From contig JBITNC010000001.1 in assembly GCA_050084985.1 (NCBI GenBank), positions 137,516,001-137,580,000 of the forward strand: DNA of 64,000 bases, written 5' to 3'. The number at the start of each line of letters is the position of its first letter. Position 1 is the first letter of the stretch. The translations under genes were made by a program, and so were the position numbers. Shown here piece after piece: positions 1 to 10,575 of the stretch. The notes under the pieces are model-generated. The model worked only from the letters and a program-made list of their open reading frames with translations. It made no database searches and was not told where the DNA came from. This DNA is from Nageia nagi. Its lineage: Eukaryota > Pinophyta.

Positions 1-425
1 CCCAAACCTTTGCACGATAGAGCACTGTATGTATGACTAGGGTCTAAAAAAGTTGAAGCTTGGATTGTATAGCCAGAAAATGGAGTTGAATACATTGTCT
101 CTCAAGGGAAGAGATTGTTGTGTAGCTACTGCAAATTCTAGGTGAGGTTGTTGCTCTCATGGAGAAGTTTGGCCCGCAAAGAGCATTCCCAAGTAAGTGT
201 AGGAGGAGATGATCTCAAACACTATCACGGAAGGTGAATTGGGATTGATCTATCAAGCTCCTAAAGGTATTGAACACCAAAACCTTATTCTTGCCCAGGT
301 TTGCCACTAATTCCTATCTAGCACTGAAGGAATACATGGCATCTAACAAGCATTGTAGACCTTCTATTGTGTGAGAATGCAATTCTATATCATCAATAAA
401 GAGGAGAATAGAAATCCAACTACTA
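1..425 (-). mobile_element. LINE fragment C (reverse transcriptase part), runs off the window edge
   Basis: This stretch aligns over its whole length with positions about 2,730-3,155 of the better preserved LINE copy downstream, in the same orientation. Both contain the same run of text around the 'accaaac...ttg' start and the catalytic-loop region. On the minus strand a decayed FIDD motif (the RT active-site box, here followed by acidic and histidine residues) lies near 385-400. Stops and frameshifts make it a pseudogene. Similarity ends at about 425, after which the DNA is simple AT-rich sequence. The element continues to the left of the window, so its 3' end cannot be seen. Confidence 0.7.
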
Positions 426-770
426 AGAAAAACTTCCATAAGATTGTTGGTAAAGAAAAAAAAATCAGCTAAAAAAAGAAAGGTGTATCTTAATAGTTAA
501 AAATATATTTAATTTTTAAAATTGTATTTAATATTTTAAAATATATTTAAATGATTCATTTCATAAGAATATTTAAAAATCAGAAATCTGTATTATATTT
601 TAATATTTTCATCTCCTTGCCATTCCTATTCAAACCAAAAATTTGGCCAATTCCCAACTGTCCCTAAAATGCATCTCCTTGATCCCAATTGTCCTTATGT
701 CAAAAACTCTGGAACATTGAATCTTTAAGTTATTGTTGAGTCTAGTTATGTAGAGGTAGCTGATTGAAAC
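426..770. other. AT-rich spacer, no gene seen
   Basis: Long runs of A/T with repeats of the type 'atatttaa' between about 480 and 600. No coding pattern, structural RNA or terminal repeats could be recognised on either strand. Confidence 0.6.
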
Positions 771-1440
771 ACTATCCCTCGAAATGGCATACAAGTAAAG
801 GAGGAGGCCAAGAAGAAGAATTCTTGGTTTTGTACCACATTCAATCACCTCTATACAAGAGCTTGTTTCCAAGGATAACAAATGCAAAGTCAGCCCAAGA
901 TCCTCGGAAGGCTCTACAAGAAGCTTACCAAGGAATTGACCAAATGAAAGTGATCAAGTTGCAGGCCTTGAAGAGAGAGTTTGAGAATCTAAAAGTGTGA
1001 ATATTATGTTCGAGCTAAGGATGTGGTTAACAAAATAGCCACTCTTGGAGAGAGAATGGTGAAAGAGGTTGTTGTCAAGTAAGTGTTAAGGATTCTGACA
1101 CCAAGATGGAACCATATTACCATCATCATTGAAGAAAGCAAATATTTGACAACATTAGAGTTTGTTGGTTCTCTTATGTCTCATAAAGAGAGATTAAGAG
1201 ATACTTTTGGTGAGGCTAATGAAGGCTTTTTCCTCTAAGGTAAGATTCTCAAGAAGTGAAGGTGCTAGTGTAAACACCCAAGGGCAAGAACAAGGAAGAA
1301 ATAAAAATTCTTCTAGAGGAAGAGGAGTTGTTGATAACGGAAGAGGAAGAACTGATAAGAGGAATGCCCAATGCTACCATTGCAAGAATTATGGTTTTGA
1401 AAGAGAATGTTGAGTGAAAGTTGCCCATGAAGGAAAGAAA
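764..1440 (+). pseudogene. Copia-type gag relic with damaged zinc knuckle
   Basis: Three frames together read as the UBN2-type gag of Ty1/Copia elements. The order is: a tryptophan-containing start; a segment ending LQALKREFENLKV (residues about 66-78 of the first frame), which is the conserved 'LRREFE.L.M' block; an 'IIEESK' block at about 1,120; and a basic RNA-binding tail with GRGR repeats. The tail ends in CYHCKNYGFEREC near 1,372-1,412. That is a CCHC knuckle in which the histidine has become phenylalanine. Family gag proteins coat the RNA in the virus-like particle; this copy cannot, because it is frameshifted at about 1,000 and 1,080. No protease or pol follows. The neighbouring LINE begins immediately after the knuckle, so it may have inserted here or replaced the rest. 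Confidence 0.75.
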
Positions 1441-3430
1441 GAAAGAAAGAAAAAGAAAATATATTAATATCTACAGGTGACCAAAAGCAGTCAATGGGAC
1501 TATGAGATAAAAATGTATTAAGCAACGTGCAAGGGCCCTAGAGATCCCTCACAAGAAACAAACTAAGAAGTACAATACTATACAAAAGTTCGATAGAAAG
1601 TCTAAACCCTTACAATGAGTACATAATCGAATATTAAAACAATATAATTAAGATTAGTCAGAGGGGAGAGGACTCTCATGTAATGGGCTCCCCTCAGATT
1701 GTGGTCACTGTAACCTTATCATTGCGGTTGGGAAGAAAGAAGGATGTGATTCATTGAGACCATTGAGGAATAGGATCAACACAAACTTCTTGTCTAGTAC
1801 GTCACGTAAACAGAAGAGGGTCATCTCTCCTCCTACGATCTTCTTCCCCAAAGGATGCACAAAAGAATGAAGTCATCAAACGATCACTTGTCGAGACTTA
1901 GGCATCATATAATAGACGTTTATTGAGAATGAACACCTCCCTGAGATATAGTGCCACACAACATTGATCCGAATACTGAAAGAAGGTCGATATCGAGCTA
2001 TGAAAGTCACGAAAAAGATGATGGTATCTTTCCCGAATCTCACAGTATACCAAGCACCTGAAGATGAAATGATCCTCAATCTTTGACTCTAGCGAACACA
2101 ATCGACAAACTCAAAGCTTGCGTGCTAAATAATGATCAATCTCGATCAAAAGTTGGTGGGAGCACACTCTGAACTGTCCAAGGAACATCGCCAAGCCAAG
2201 ATGGAGGTGTAAACAGATGTATCCAATTGGGGAGTATCAAACCTCTATCAATCTATAGAAAGAGTTGGGAGTAATACAATAGGTTGGGTGTGAGGGGATG
2301 ATGGGGAACTACCCAAGTGTATTGATTATACACCTTGTAGATCGTATCTCTTATCGATGCCAATGTGTCAACTACGTCTCGATGCGAGTCTCCATGAGGT
2401 ATATGTGGTCGGTCATGGGAAAATGCGAAGCATTATAGTGCCTCAGTGACCTTGGTGAACCAACACCGACGACACTCCTATATGGCCAAGTCCATCAATG
2501 ACGTCAAAGCTCTATAGGGTATTCAATTTACCTCTCCTCCCATAGGAGAAAGGCGATGGAGACGATGGAGAAAAAGAACCAATGCTGCAAGAGACCACAC
2601 CTGTAGAGGTTGGCAACCAAACTCAGCCAACATGATGTGATGGGAAAGGTCCTCTTGATCCGAATGAAGCAAGATAATGTGCCTATTAAGATCCTCTCAA
2701 TTGTGGTCCAATCCAAGCTCCTCATACTAGGACCCCAAACCTTGGCACCATAAAGCACTGTGGGGGTGACTAGAGTGTGAAATAGTTGTAGCTTGGACAG
2801 GATGTACTAAAAGTGGAGTTGAACACACTATCTCTCAAGGGAGTAGATTGTTGCATATCCTTGACGTACTTTGGGTGGGGTTGCCGCCCTCATCAAGAAT
2901 CGAGGGCTAGTGAAGAGTACTTCTAGATAAGTATAGGAGGTAGTAACCTCAATAAATTTGCCCCAGTATGTGATCTGAGTATGGTCAACAATGGCCTTTG
3001 AGGTGTTCAAGACCACAACATTGGTTTTATTGAGATTAACCACTAGCTTTTATTCGGCATTGAACACATCTAGGATATCCATCAAACACTATAGATCCTC
3101 TATCAAGTGTGAAAGCAAGACAATATCATCAACAAAGAGGAGGATGGAGCATCAACTCCCGTGGAGGAGGCACCCCACCTCGGAGCCTATGATCTCTAAT
3201 ATAAATGACTCCAACTCATCAATATAGAGACCAAATAGAGTCGAGGAGAGCAAGTAGCCCTACTTCACCCCAATGGTTCTATGGATGTTGTGAGAGAGAC
3301 CCTCAACAAAACACACTCAACTTGATAAGGACTCGTATAGAGTCAAAATAGCTTTAAGGCCTAGCTCGAAAATCCCCCTCTTCAGAAGGTAGCCAATCTG
3401 GTAGATAAGGTTGATCCTAGGGGTTGATCC
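1430..3430 (-). mobile_element. LINE A, 5'-truncated non-LTR retrotransposon
   Basis: On the minus strand the element runs from about 3,430 down to about 1,430. Its 3' end is marked by a gaaa-rich tract and the stretch 'aaagaaaatatattaat', which recurs at the 3' end of LINE B (about 9,150). Reading minus: the RT palm and active site, then the post-RT segment with MLYGAKVWGPS (about 2,755), then a C-terminal domain at 2,101-1,898 that is recognisably homologous to the one in LINE B at 9,981-9,766. The 5' part (endonuclease, first RT motifs) is missing, as expected from aborted target-primed reverse transcription. The RT style (YTYLEV, LYGAKVWGPS) is not L1-like, so this is a different lineage from the element at 18-24 kb. 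Confidence 0.8.
2528..3420 (-). pseudogene. LINE A reverse transcriptase, palm to C-terminal part
   Basis: The minus strand shows the FVDDIVLLSHLIEDL box (about 3,142-3,100), where the paired aspartates bind metal. It is preceded by SLYIDELESF (about 3,220), the usual 'fGLYIDeLE' block. Next come VNLNKTNVVVLN (about 3,040-3,005) and the YTYLEVLF box (about 2,935). A further frame starting at 2,758 gives LYGAKVWGPS. Several in-frame stops and shifts, for example at about 3,260, separate the blocks, so no working enzyme is encoded. The function of the family is copying the element RNA into a nicked chromosomal target. Confidence 0.8.
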
Positions 3431-4800
3431 CTTGAACATTGAGAGACATATCCATCCAGGGTTTGCCATTGGGGTTTCAGAGCTGGTATTCAGATTTCAG
3501 TTTCAGCATTCAATGTTGGTGTGGCAGTTTTAGTGTGGTTTCCAGCAGTATTGAGTGCAGCCATACCTTCAAGGAGTTCATCCTATTTTTGGGAGGCTTA
3601 TTTAGGGTTTTGTTGTCATTTTCATGCCCTAAGAGGGATGTCCAGACCTAGGAGGCTTGTAATTGCAGATTTGATGTTATTTTGTGATACCCATCTATGT
3701 GATCTATGTTCGTGTGGTTCCACGAAAACATACAAAAAAATTTGTGGTGTGTTTGTGACTATCTTAAGTTTTGTGTTATTGTCTTGATATTATTTGCAGA
3801 TATGATTTTGTTTACATAGATCAGAATTTTATTGAAGAAAAATATAATATTTGCATCTAGGGTTTGGAAAATTTACTTTGGGATATTAAACCTGTTAGTC
3901 ACCCTCTTCTTGACTCTAGTTTTAATTTCTTTTTGGAACAACTTCAGAGTCCTATTTAAGGTTGAAGTAGCATCCCTTTTTATTTACCTTAATCTCTGAT
4001 TATCCAGAATCTATCGATTGCCCATGCTTCTCTACAAGTTGCGGTGCTAAAATAGTTATGACTATCATCAGTATTGCAAATGGTATATGGCTTCACAACA
4101 TGGATGACTATGCCTCACTTGATGATGATGATTCCAAGTCATTCCTGGACCGATGTAATCACGAAGCCATTCTTTATTTCCTAGGTGGCTATGAAGTTCA
4201 ACATCTTAGTGACCCTATTCTAATGTGCCTAACGTTAAGGTTGATAGAAAACAAGAGAAAACGGTTCTTCAGCCAGCGGCTTCTCAAATCGTGAATGTAA
4301 ACTCTTCTCTCAAAGAGGATTATAAAGAGTCAATATAGGTACACTTGAGAACCCTCAAATTTCAACAGTGGAAGCATCATTATTCTTAGACAAAGCTGAA
4401 TGGTACGCTAAGGTCCTTACAGCATTTTAAGATGTTTTCACTTGAAGCTAAGGCGGCATGCCCAGTTTTTGTTAGACTCAATTCGTAGCATTACAAAGTG
4501 AAATGATTTCCTATAGACCTGAATTTAAGAAGTAACAAATTAGGGAAAGTTTCAAAGAGAAAGGAAGAGAAAAAGTTATCTTAAGGCCTAGGCGACAAAA
4601 TAAGAGTTTAAAATATATTTTCAATATGAATATATGATAATATAAGGTCCACAAAATTAAGAAAAAAAGCTGCCATTTTTCATTCAGGAAGATAAAGGGG
4701 ACTGAAGGGCAGAGGAATTGGAATTGTCATCATCTCCCAAAAGCAAAGAAACAACTCAGATATGATAAGATTACTCCAACAAGGAAAGATCCAAGAGCTG
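3431..4800 (+). other. No confident gene; possible LTR-adjacent or gene-like debris
   Basis: Open frames of 70-88 residues occur at 3,439-3,787 and 4,058-4,294, but none shows a family I recognise. At about 3,480 'gctggtattcagat' resembles, imperfectly, the initiator-Met primer-binding motif found beside LTRs. The frame at 4,058-4,294 has an acidic DDDDS run and even codon usage, so it could be a piece of a captured or decayed gene. Nothing further can be supported. Confidence 0.3.
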
Positions 4801-4889
4801 TGAATATGTGTGGTGAAGGAAGACATCTGTGAATATGTGTAATGGAGGAAAGACATCTGTGAATACGCGTGATGAAGAGAAGACCACTT
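4801..4889. repeat. Three tandem copies of a 30-bp unit
   Basis: Units begin at 4,801, 4,830 and 4,860 with 'tgaata(t/c)g(t/c)gt' and share the join 'agacatctg'. The third copy is the most diverged. The minus frame across it (4,892-4,680) reads as a repeated ten-residue pattern of the type LHHAYSQMSF; it has no other sign of coding. Confidence 0.8.
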
Positions 4890-6620
4890 CAAGGTTTCTC
4901 TATTTCAATTCTGATTATAGTTTTTGGATCTGGATAGAAGATTGCTGCATACCATATCTTGGTAGTTAGTTCTTTAACGGGAAGAGGATAAATTCTGGAT
5001 TAGGCATACTCTGCAACAAATTACCTCTTGAAAGGTTTGAAATATGTTAAATTTATAAGCCATAGATTTAAGTTCAAACAAGAGGGCAACTACTTATAAT
5101 GGTACAAGTCCCAGTTCAAAAAGTAACTTTACAAAAGAAAACAGAAGTCGCAACCTATAGTTTAATGGCATATTTGTCAGTCCCTAGGGTCTTTAACCCT
5201 AACGCTTTCTCTTTTTCGCTGGATTGTACCATTGAGTCCTATTGACCTATTTTTGCTCATCCCTGGACATTAATATATATTCCATTCTATATAAAATATA
5301 ATTTGAATTCCAATGACACTTGTGAAAATTTGATTGATCCAATTGTCTAGTGACACCTGCATGGCATCTCATAATCACTGACTTGGATTTTTTAATGTTT
5401 TCCTCCAATTTCCATAATATGATCTATAAAATTGTTGAGTTACATGAGGAGGACTAATTAGGGATAACCCAGAAGTGCAAATATCATCCTCATGACCTTG
5501 CCGGAATCTTTGATAGGCTCAGGAAATACAAGGGGCGAACTTAATTCTGCCAAATGTATGTTTAATAGTATTAATAGGCCATTAACATTGATCCTTTAAG
5601 AATCAGGCCTGGTATTGGCATGACTTCTACAAACATAGAAGAAGCATTCAATCCCTCCTAGAGAAACTTAACACCATCGTGCACTTTATGTTTGACTTCA
5701 ACAAAAGTCTAAAGAATCTAAGCAGTGATTTTGAAACATGGACATCAGATTTCATCCAAGAAACAAAAGACCTTCAAAACTGCAAAACAAGGAACCCCAC
5801 CTTGTTGTGCATATTCCAAATTTGTTGATGGATTTCTGAAATCACCCATGAAAACCAAGTTAGAATGTTTTTCTTGAAAAGAGAATTTTTACAATAATTT
5901 GGTCACCATAAAGTGAGATCAAATTGAATTTCAGTAGAAGCCTAGAAATATACCTAACCAGCAAAAGTTATACCACGAAGAAGCTCAATAGAATCAAGAA
6001 AAGCTAGAGCTGTCAAATGTCTCCAAGCAACCAAGGTTGGTAGATCTAGTTGCTCTAATGTCAAATTGGAGTTTGCAAAGCAGTCCCAAACTCAGATAAT
6101 TGATGATCATTCGCACAGTTGGCAATATTACAAAATACCATGATCCATTCATAGAAGAGAACTTCAAGATGAAAATGGAATGATGGCTTTGATAGCAACA
6201 CATGTTGTTTCTTCTCATCTCTCTATTTCTGTGTTGTCTTTTCTTTGTGATGATGGCTCTCTCAATAGTGCAATGTCCATTTGGTCTTGTGCTAAGGTGA
6301 TACTTCAGAGTTAGGTGGTTTTCTTATATGATTAGGTTTCGATGTCAGAAATTTGTAGCATTCTGTTTTGGTCCTCTTTTGGTTTCAGGCTTAAACATTT
6401 TGGAGCTTTGTGATGCAGTTGTGACAGTGTAATCAGTTTCAGCCCTGGAATATGCAGTTATGTAATGCTTCAAAAAAATATGAATAAAATAATGGCATTT
6501 TCTGTGTAATGCCTGTTCTTTGTAATATATGGTTATGGTATATATGACTTCTGCCAATCCAAGGGCCAATTTTGTCTCCACCATTCTTGACAGTCCTTTT
6601 CAAAGGAATCTTTACCAGAA
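4890..6620. other. No recognisable gene
   Basis: Mixed AT-rich sequence. A minus frame at 6,218-5,994 and fragments near 5,820-5,870 that contain a GDF-like block hint at an old endonuclease or element. The blocks are too short and broken to name. No terminal repeats or RNA genes were found. Confidence 0.4.
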
Positions 6621-6625
6621 ATATC

Positions 6626-6793
6626 AATATAAGATGGAAATCTTGGCTCTTCAGAAGCAAGAGTGAGCTGATTTGTGCTTATTGGAAAGTGATCCTGCTC
6701 AGAGATCCCAATATCAGATGGAAATCTTGGCTTTTCAGTCAAAGAGTGAAGCACATTTGTGTTGATCCAAAAGTGATCATGGTCAGGTCTTTG
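6626..6793. repeat. Tandem duplication of an 84-bp unit
   Basis: Unit 1 starts at 6,626 and unit 2 at 6,710, both with 'aatat(a/c)agatggaaatcttgg'. They keep the same spacing to 'aagtgatc(c/a)tg(c/g)tcag'. Because 84 is divisible by three, the plus frame at 6,572-6,838 repeats the peptide block NIRWKSWLF. I see no domain, so the frame is probably incidental. Confidence 0.85.
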
Positions 6794-8890
6794 AAGCTAT
6801 CTAGAATTATGAATTTGCAGATTCAGTCCAGTTTGTAAAAGCTGGTCTTTTTGATGGAATTTGTAGTATTTAGACGAGGTGAAATATTTGCTTTGTCTGA
6901 ATTTTTGTCACCTAAACTAGGTATATTATTCATTTAATCTCTCCTTTATCAAGGCCTCCTTTCTATGAAGATCATTAGTGTAGGAATGAAAGTGTATGTC
7001 TTCTTTTGGCTTCTTTTGCTTAATCTTTGGTTAAGTAATGAGTGGGAGACCTAAGGACAACCCCTGTTTTTCAGAAAGAAAGAAAAAAAAGGATGAAAAT
7101 GGAAACCTTGCAACATAAACAGTTTGACAACAATGATAAAAATGATGATTCACAAGAAATGAACGATGAAATGTGAGAATGGCCATAATTAAGTGCCATA
7201 ACTTACAATACTATATTACAGTTAAAACTATAACAGCCTACCATCTAGCCCATATTGATAGTGGTCCATCATGCAATATTACTTCTGAATAGAAGCTAAT
7301 ATATGGAGTCTCTAATATTGTTAGACACCTAATCCTTAGGTATTATGGTATTTGTAACATAGTACTTATATCTATTAAATATAGTAAATTTGTGTGTAAG
7401 AGAATAGTGGAATATTAAGAGTCATATGTTAGAGAATATGAAGATTTCTTGAAGATCTCAAAGGGCACCTAAGAAAGTGAATACATAGAGTAATTTTGAT
7501 AATGTATTTAGTCTCATTTCCAAGCTAATACAATACTTTTGATCTTGGAGATAATGAACGACCTGTCAAATATTAGAATATGCAGTTACATTATGTCTTC
7601 TTAGTTCTGAGTGTGATATAGAGGTTTTAGAAGCAACATGACATAGAATTCCCACTAGGAGCACATGTTATTTGCATCTGTATAACTATTGTCTTGATTT
7701 GTTACATTAAGAAAATAATAGATACTGCCAAGTTATGACCTACATTTCGATATTTGAAATCATATAAATCTAATAATAATAAGAATTACTCACTAACAAG
7801 AAGGTTTGTAATGTAAATTGTAGAAGGAGCGGAAAAGCAGGGAGTTAAACATCCAAATTTGTAAATGGCATCAGAAAATCCATGTGACCCCTGATTATGG
7901 AATGGACACATGTTGATGTTGCATTGCACAAGCCCCTCTGTTTGAACTACACTAAGTGCATAATCTATAGCAGCTAAAGTTTGATGGAGTGCATTGAACG
8001 GATGCTTATCAAATAGAGTTGACAATTTATATGACATTTGTTAATAAACCCATTCAAACATCAGGCCCAATGCCCAAGTTTAACTTTTGTAAAGCTCAAT
8101 CAAGGATAACCTAAAGGACAGCTTTTATAGACAAAGATTCCCATGTTACAGTCATACACATTATCTGGCATAAATGAGTCTCACTAATTGTGAGTATCGT
8201 GAAAAAATTGTGAGGATGGTACAAATTGGGCACTGTGCAAAATGGAAACAAAGAAACAATTGAAAGGGCGGTGCAATATAAATATCTTGGTTTTTGGGTT
8301 TTCCAGTAGCCAGTAAAAAATTACCAAGTGGAGACAAGAGGATATTTCAGTGTTATTGCACATCACTATTCCTTTTGTGATCGGTCCAGTTGCATACTCC
8401 AAGAATTACCCATTGGATATGAGACAATTATTAACTAATAGGCGTTTCCCATGGGAAATCAAAGATCACTACTGGTGTCAAACAGTTCTAGCAGATCCAC
8501 AACAACACTAATTTCTGGGATTTGGATCTTGCATTATTTATGAATAATCTTTTAGATTACTCACAAGCGCATTATTGTTTTAAAATTCACTTTGCTTTTT
8601 GTATGTGCAATATGGAAAGACCTTGAAATGGTATATAGTATAGTTTATTGAATGCATGCATTATATTTTTTCTTAAACCTACTGAGTATTATTTCTATGT
8701 TGTACTATATGAAAGCTCTCTCTTGCAACTCTGTGGTCTAAGATTATCATAACCTACATGAGCCTAAAATATCAAATTTGGTGCTATTGCATTGCCTGTC
8801 AAAATCAGGCAATCTTGTAGCCTACTTACACTGCATCATTAGAGAAATTCTCACCTTTGATTAATAAATATGATTATAAGCAATTGATCT
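6794..8890. other. Mostly non-coding; one unassigned open frame
   Basis: The minus frame from an ATG at 8,037 to 7,786 (83 residues, with several cysteines and GSHGFSDAIYKFGC) looks more gene-like than its surroundings. It is followed at 7,793-7,788 by GTGAGT on the minus strand, a possible splice donor. No matching upstream acceptor in frame was found, and I do not recognise the protein. It could be another exon of the gene on this strand or chance. The rest is AT-rich without clear features. Confidence 0.3.
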
Positions 8891-8893
8891 CAC

Positions 8894-8985
8894 CTGGAAG
8901 TAAGGCCAATAAACAATACCCAACTAGCTATTGTCAATGTTCCACCAAGTTCTGTACTCCTCCTCAGCAAGTATTTTCGATCATC
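8894..8985 (-). CDS. Possible internal exon of a membrane-protein gene
   Basis: On the minus strand a 92-nt segment is flanked by a good acceptor (gtgcag just before it) and a consensus donor (AG followed by GTGAGA). It is open in the frame that begins at the acceptor: 30 residues, starting DDRKYLLRRSTELGG and continuing into a hydrophobic stretch (residues about 16-29) fit for a membrane segment. It would enter in phase 0, matching the phase in which the exon at 15,739-15,362 ends, and leave in phase 2. I infer that both belong to one gene, with LINE B and a Gypsy relic sitting in a 6.4-kb intron. Further exons were not identified, and the protein family is not one I can name with confidence. 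Confidence 0.45.
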
Positions 8986-9144
8986 CTGCACCCATAATAT
9001 AGAGGTGTAAATTTTCAATAGCCAACAAACCAAGTTGTTCTCAAAATATAGGCAATAAGAGAAGCATTGTAGAGAAGCAATCTACCTTTTTGCCAACCAT
9101 GAAATTACTTTCAAAATCATAGAAAATATACCAGTAATGATTCA

Positions 9145-10575
9145 GAAATAAAGAAAATATATTAATGTCCACAAGTGACCAAAGATATGTTGATGAGACT
9201 TAACGATACAATCCAGTTAAAAAAAAAAAAGCACTAGATCTTGAAAACCCTAGGGACTGATATAAAAAGCTATACAAACTAGAGTCTATAATCCAAAGAG
9301 AGGCCAGTGAATATGCAACAACGTTGAAAAGGCTTGTCCAGTAATGTCACAAGTATGAGGCGGTAGAAATGGTCACATCATTATCCACCACTGTGAAGGG
9401 GCCAATGATAAATTCAATCACCTCCAAAGATGACTCCTTGGAGCTAGGAAGACTAAGTTGGGTCTCCCTAGAATCCATCCTAACATCCAAGGCCAAAGGA
9501 TCTTCTATAGTAGAGATAGAGCTAGTGATGCGCAACTATCTCCCAAGCTCAAGGTGCAAGTAGGAGGGGATAGATGATCCACAATGATGAGCAGTGGCTA
9601 GTCAATGGCATCAGGGGAGGAGGTGAAAGTGTTGGGGCACACTAGTAGTTGTACATGAAGGTAGACACGGCCACACCAACCTACGCCCTTAAGCTTGCTG
9701 AATAGTGTTGTCTGGGGGGCTTTTGGTGCCTCTAGAGTCTTGGATGGATTGAAAAAGAGAGTTGATCAACCTAGTGTTCCAAGAGAGCTCTCTAGTGGAT
9801 TGTTATAAAGCTCTATGTATGAAGATAATAACCTCTCAAAGGAAAAGGCCAAGCATCTTTGGTCGAGATAGCCGAAAAAAATGGATAAGGAGCCTCTGGA
9901 TCCTTTGTACAAGCAGTGGTACCTCCCTTGAATATTGTAATATATGGGGCATTCCAATATCAAACACTCCTCATTCTTCACCTTTTGGAGAGAGAAAAGA
10001 TGACAAATCTTATCACTGCAAGGAATATGGCAATCCGTCCCAACCTAAAGTTGTTGGGAGCAAACTAGCAATTAGCTGAGGGGAATCCTCAAACCATGAG
10101 ACCGATGGTACTATAGACATGTTGGCTCAGCAACGGTACCATAAATGATATGCAAGAAATGCTTAGCATAGAAAGCTACCTTGGGACTAAGAGGTTAAAG
10201 GGGAAGAGATCCAAGTAACGTAGATGTATTGTCAATAAATATCCCTCTAATGCATGTGTTGATCATAACCTTCAAAGGGAAAAGGCGAGAGGAAGCATCC
10301 AACAAGTAGTTAAATGGTGAAAGTCGATTGACGGAGATGCTAATGGATTGGAGAAGTAGGCTAACCTCAAAACACCAACATCTTCTATGCCCAATAAGAC
10401 CTAACAAAGCAAGCCTCTCCGAAGAGCACAATACTAAAAATGGGTACCTTTCGCAACCCGAAGCAGATTCACTTAACAACCTAATTCTATGAAGGGGATG
10501 TGAACCTAAATTTGTTCTCAAGATGAAGTGGTTGTGCAGCAATCTCGCTTTGAAAAATACATTGGGGGCCTGTTC
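9145..10575 (-). mobile_element. LINE B, 5'-truncated copy of the LINE A lineage
   Basis: Its 3' end (plus 9,145 onward, 'aaagaaaatatattaatgtccac') matches the 3' end of LINE A. Reading minus, the frame at 9,981-9,766 (ECLILECPIYYNIQGRYHCL, and so on) is the counterpart of the LINE A frame at 2,101-1,898; both keep an 'EC-Y-I--RY--L' pattern. Further up, the frame at 10,623-10,195 covers more of the C-terminal region with a shift between. Similarity fades at about 10,575, the likely 5' truncation point. It lies between the two possible exons of the minus-strand gene, so it is probably an intronic insertion. Confidence 0.65.

Noticed and set aside
5640-6220. Minus-strand fragments with a GDF-like block, considered as a LINE endonuclease
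   Set aside because: Only one short block matches and the spacing to other endonuclease motifs is not right.
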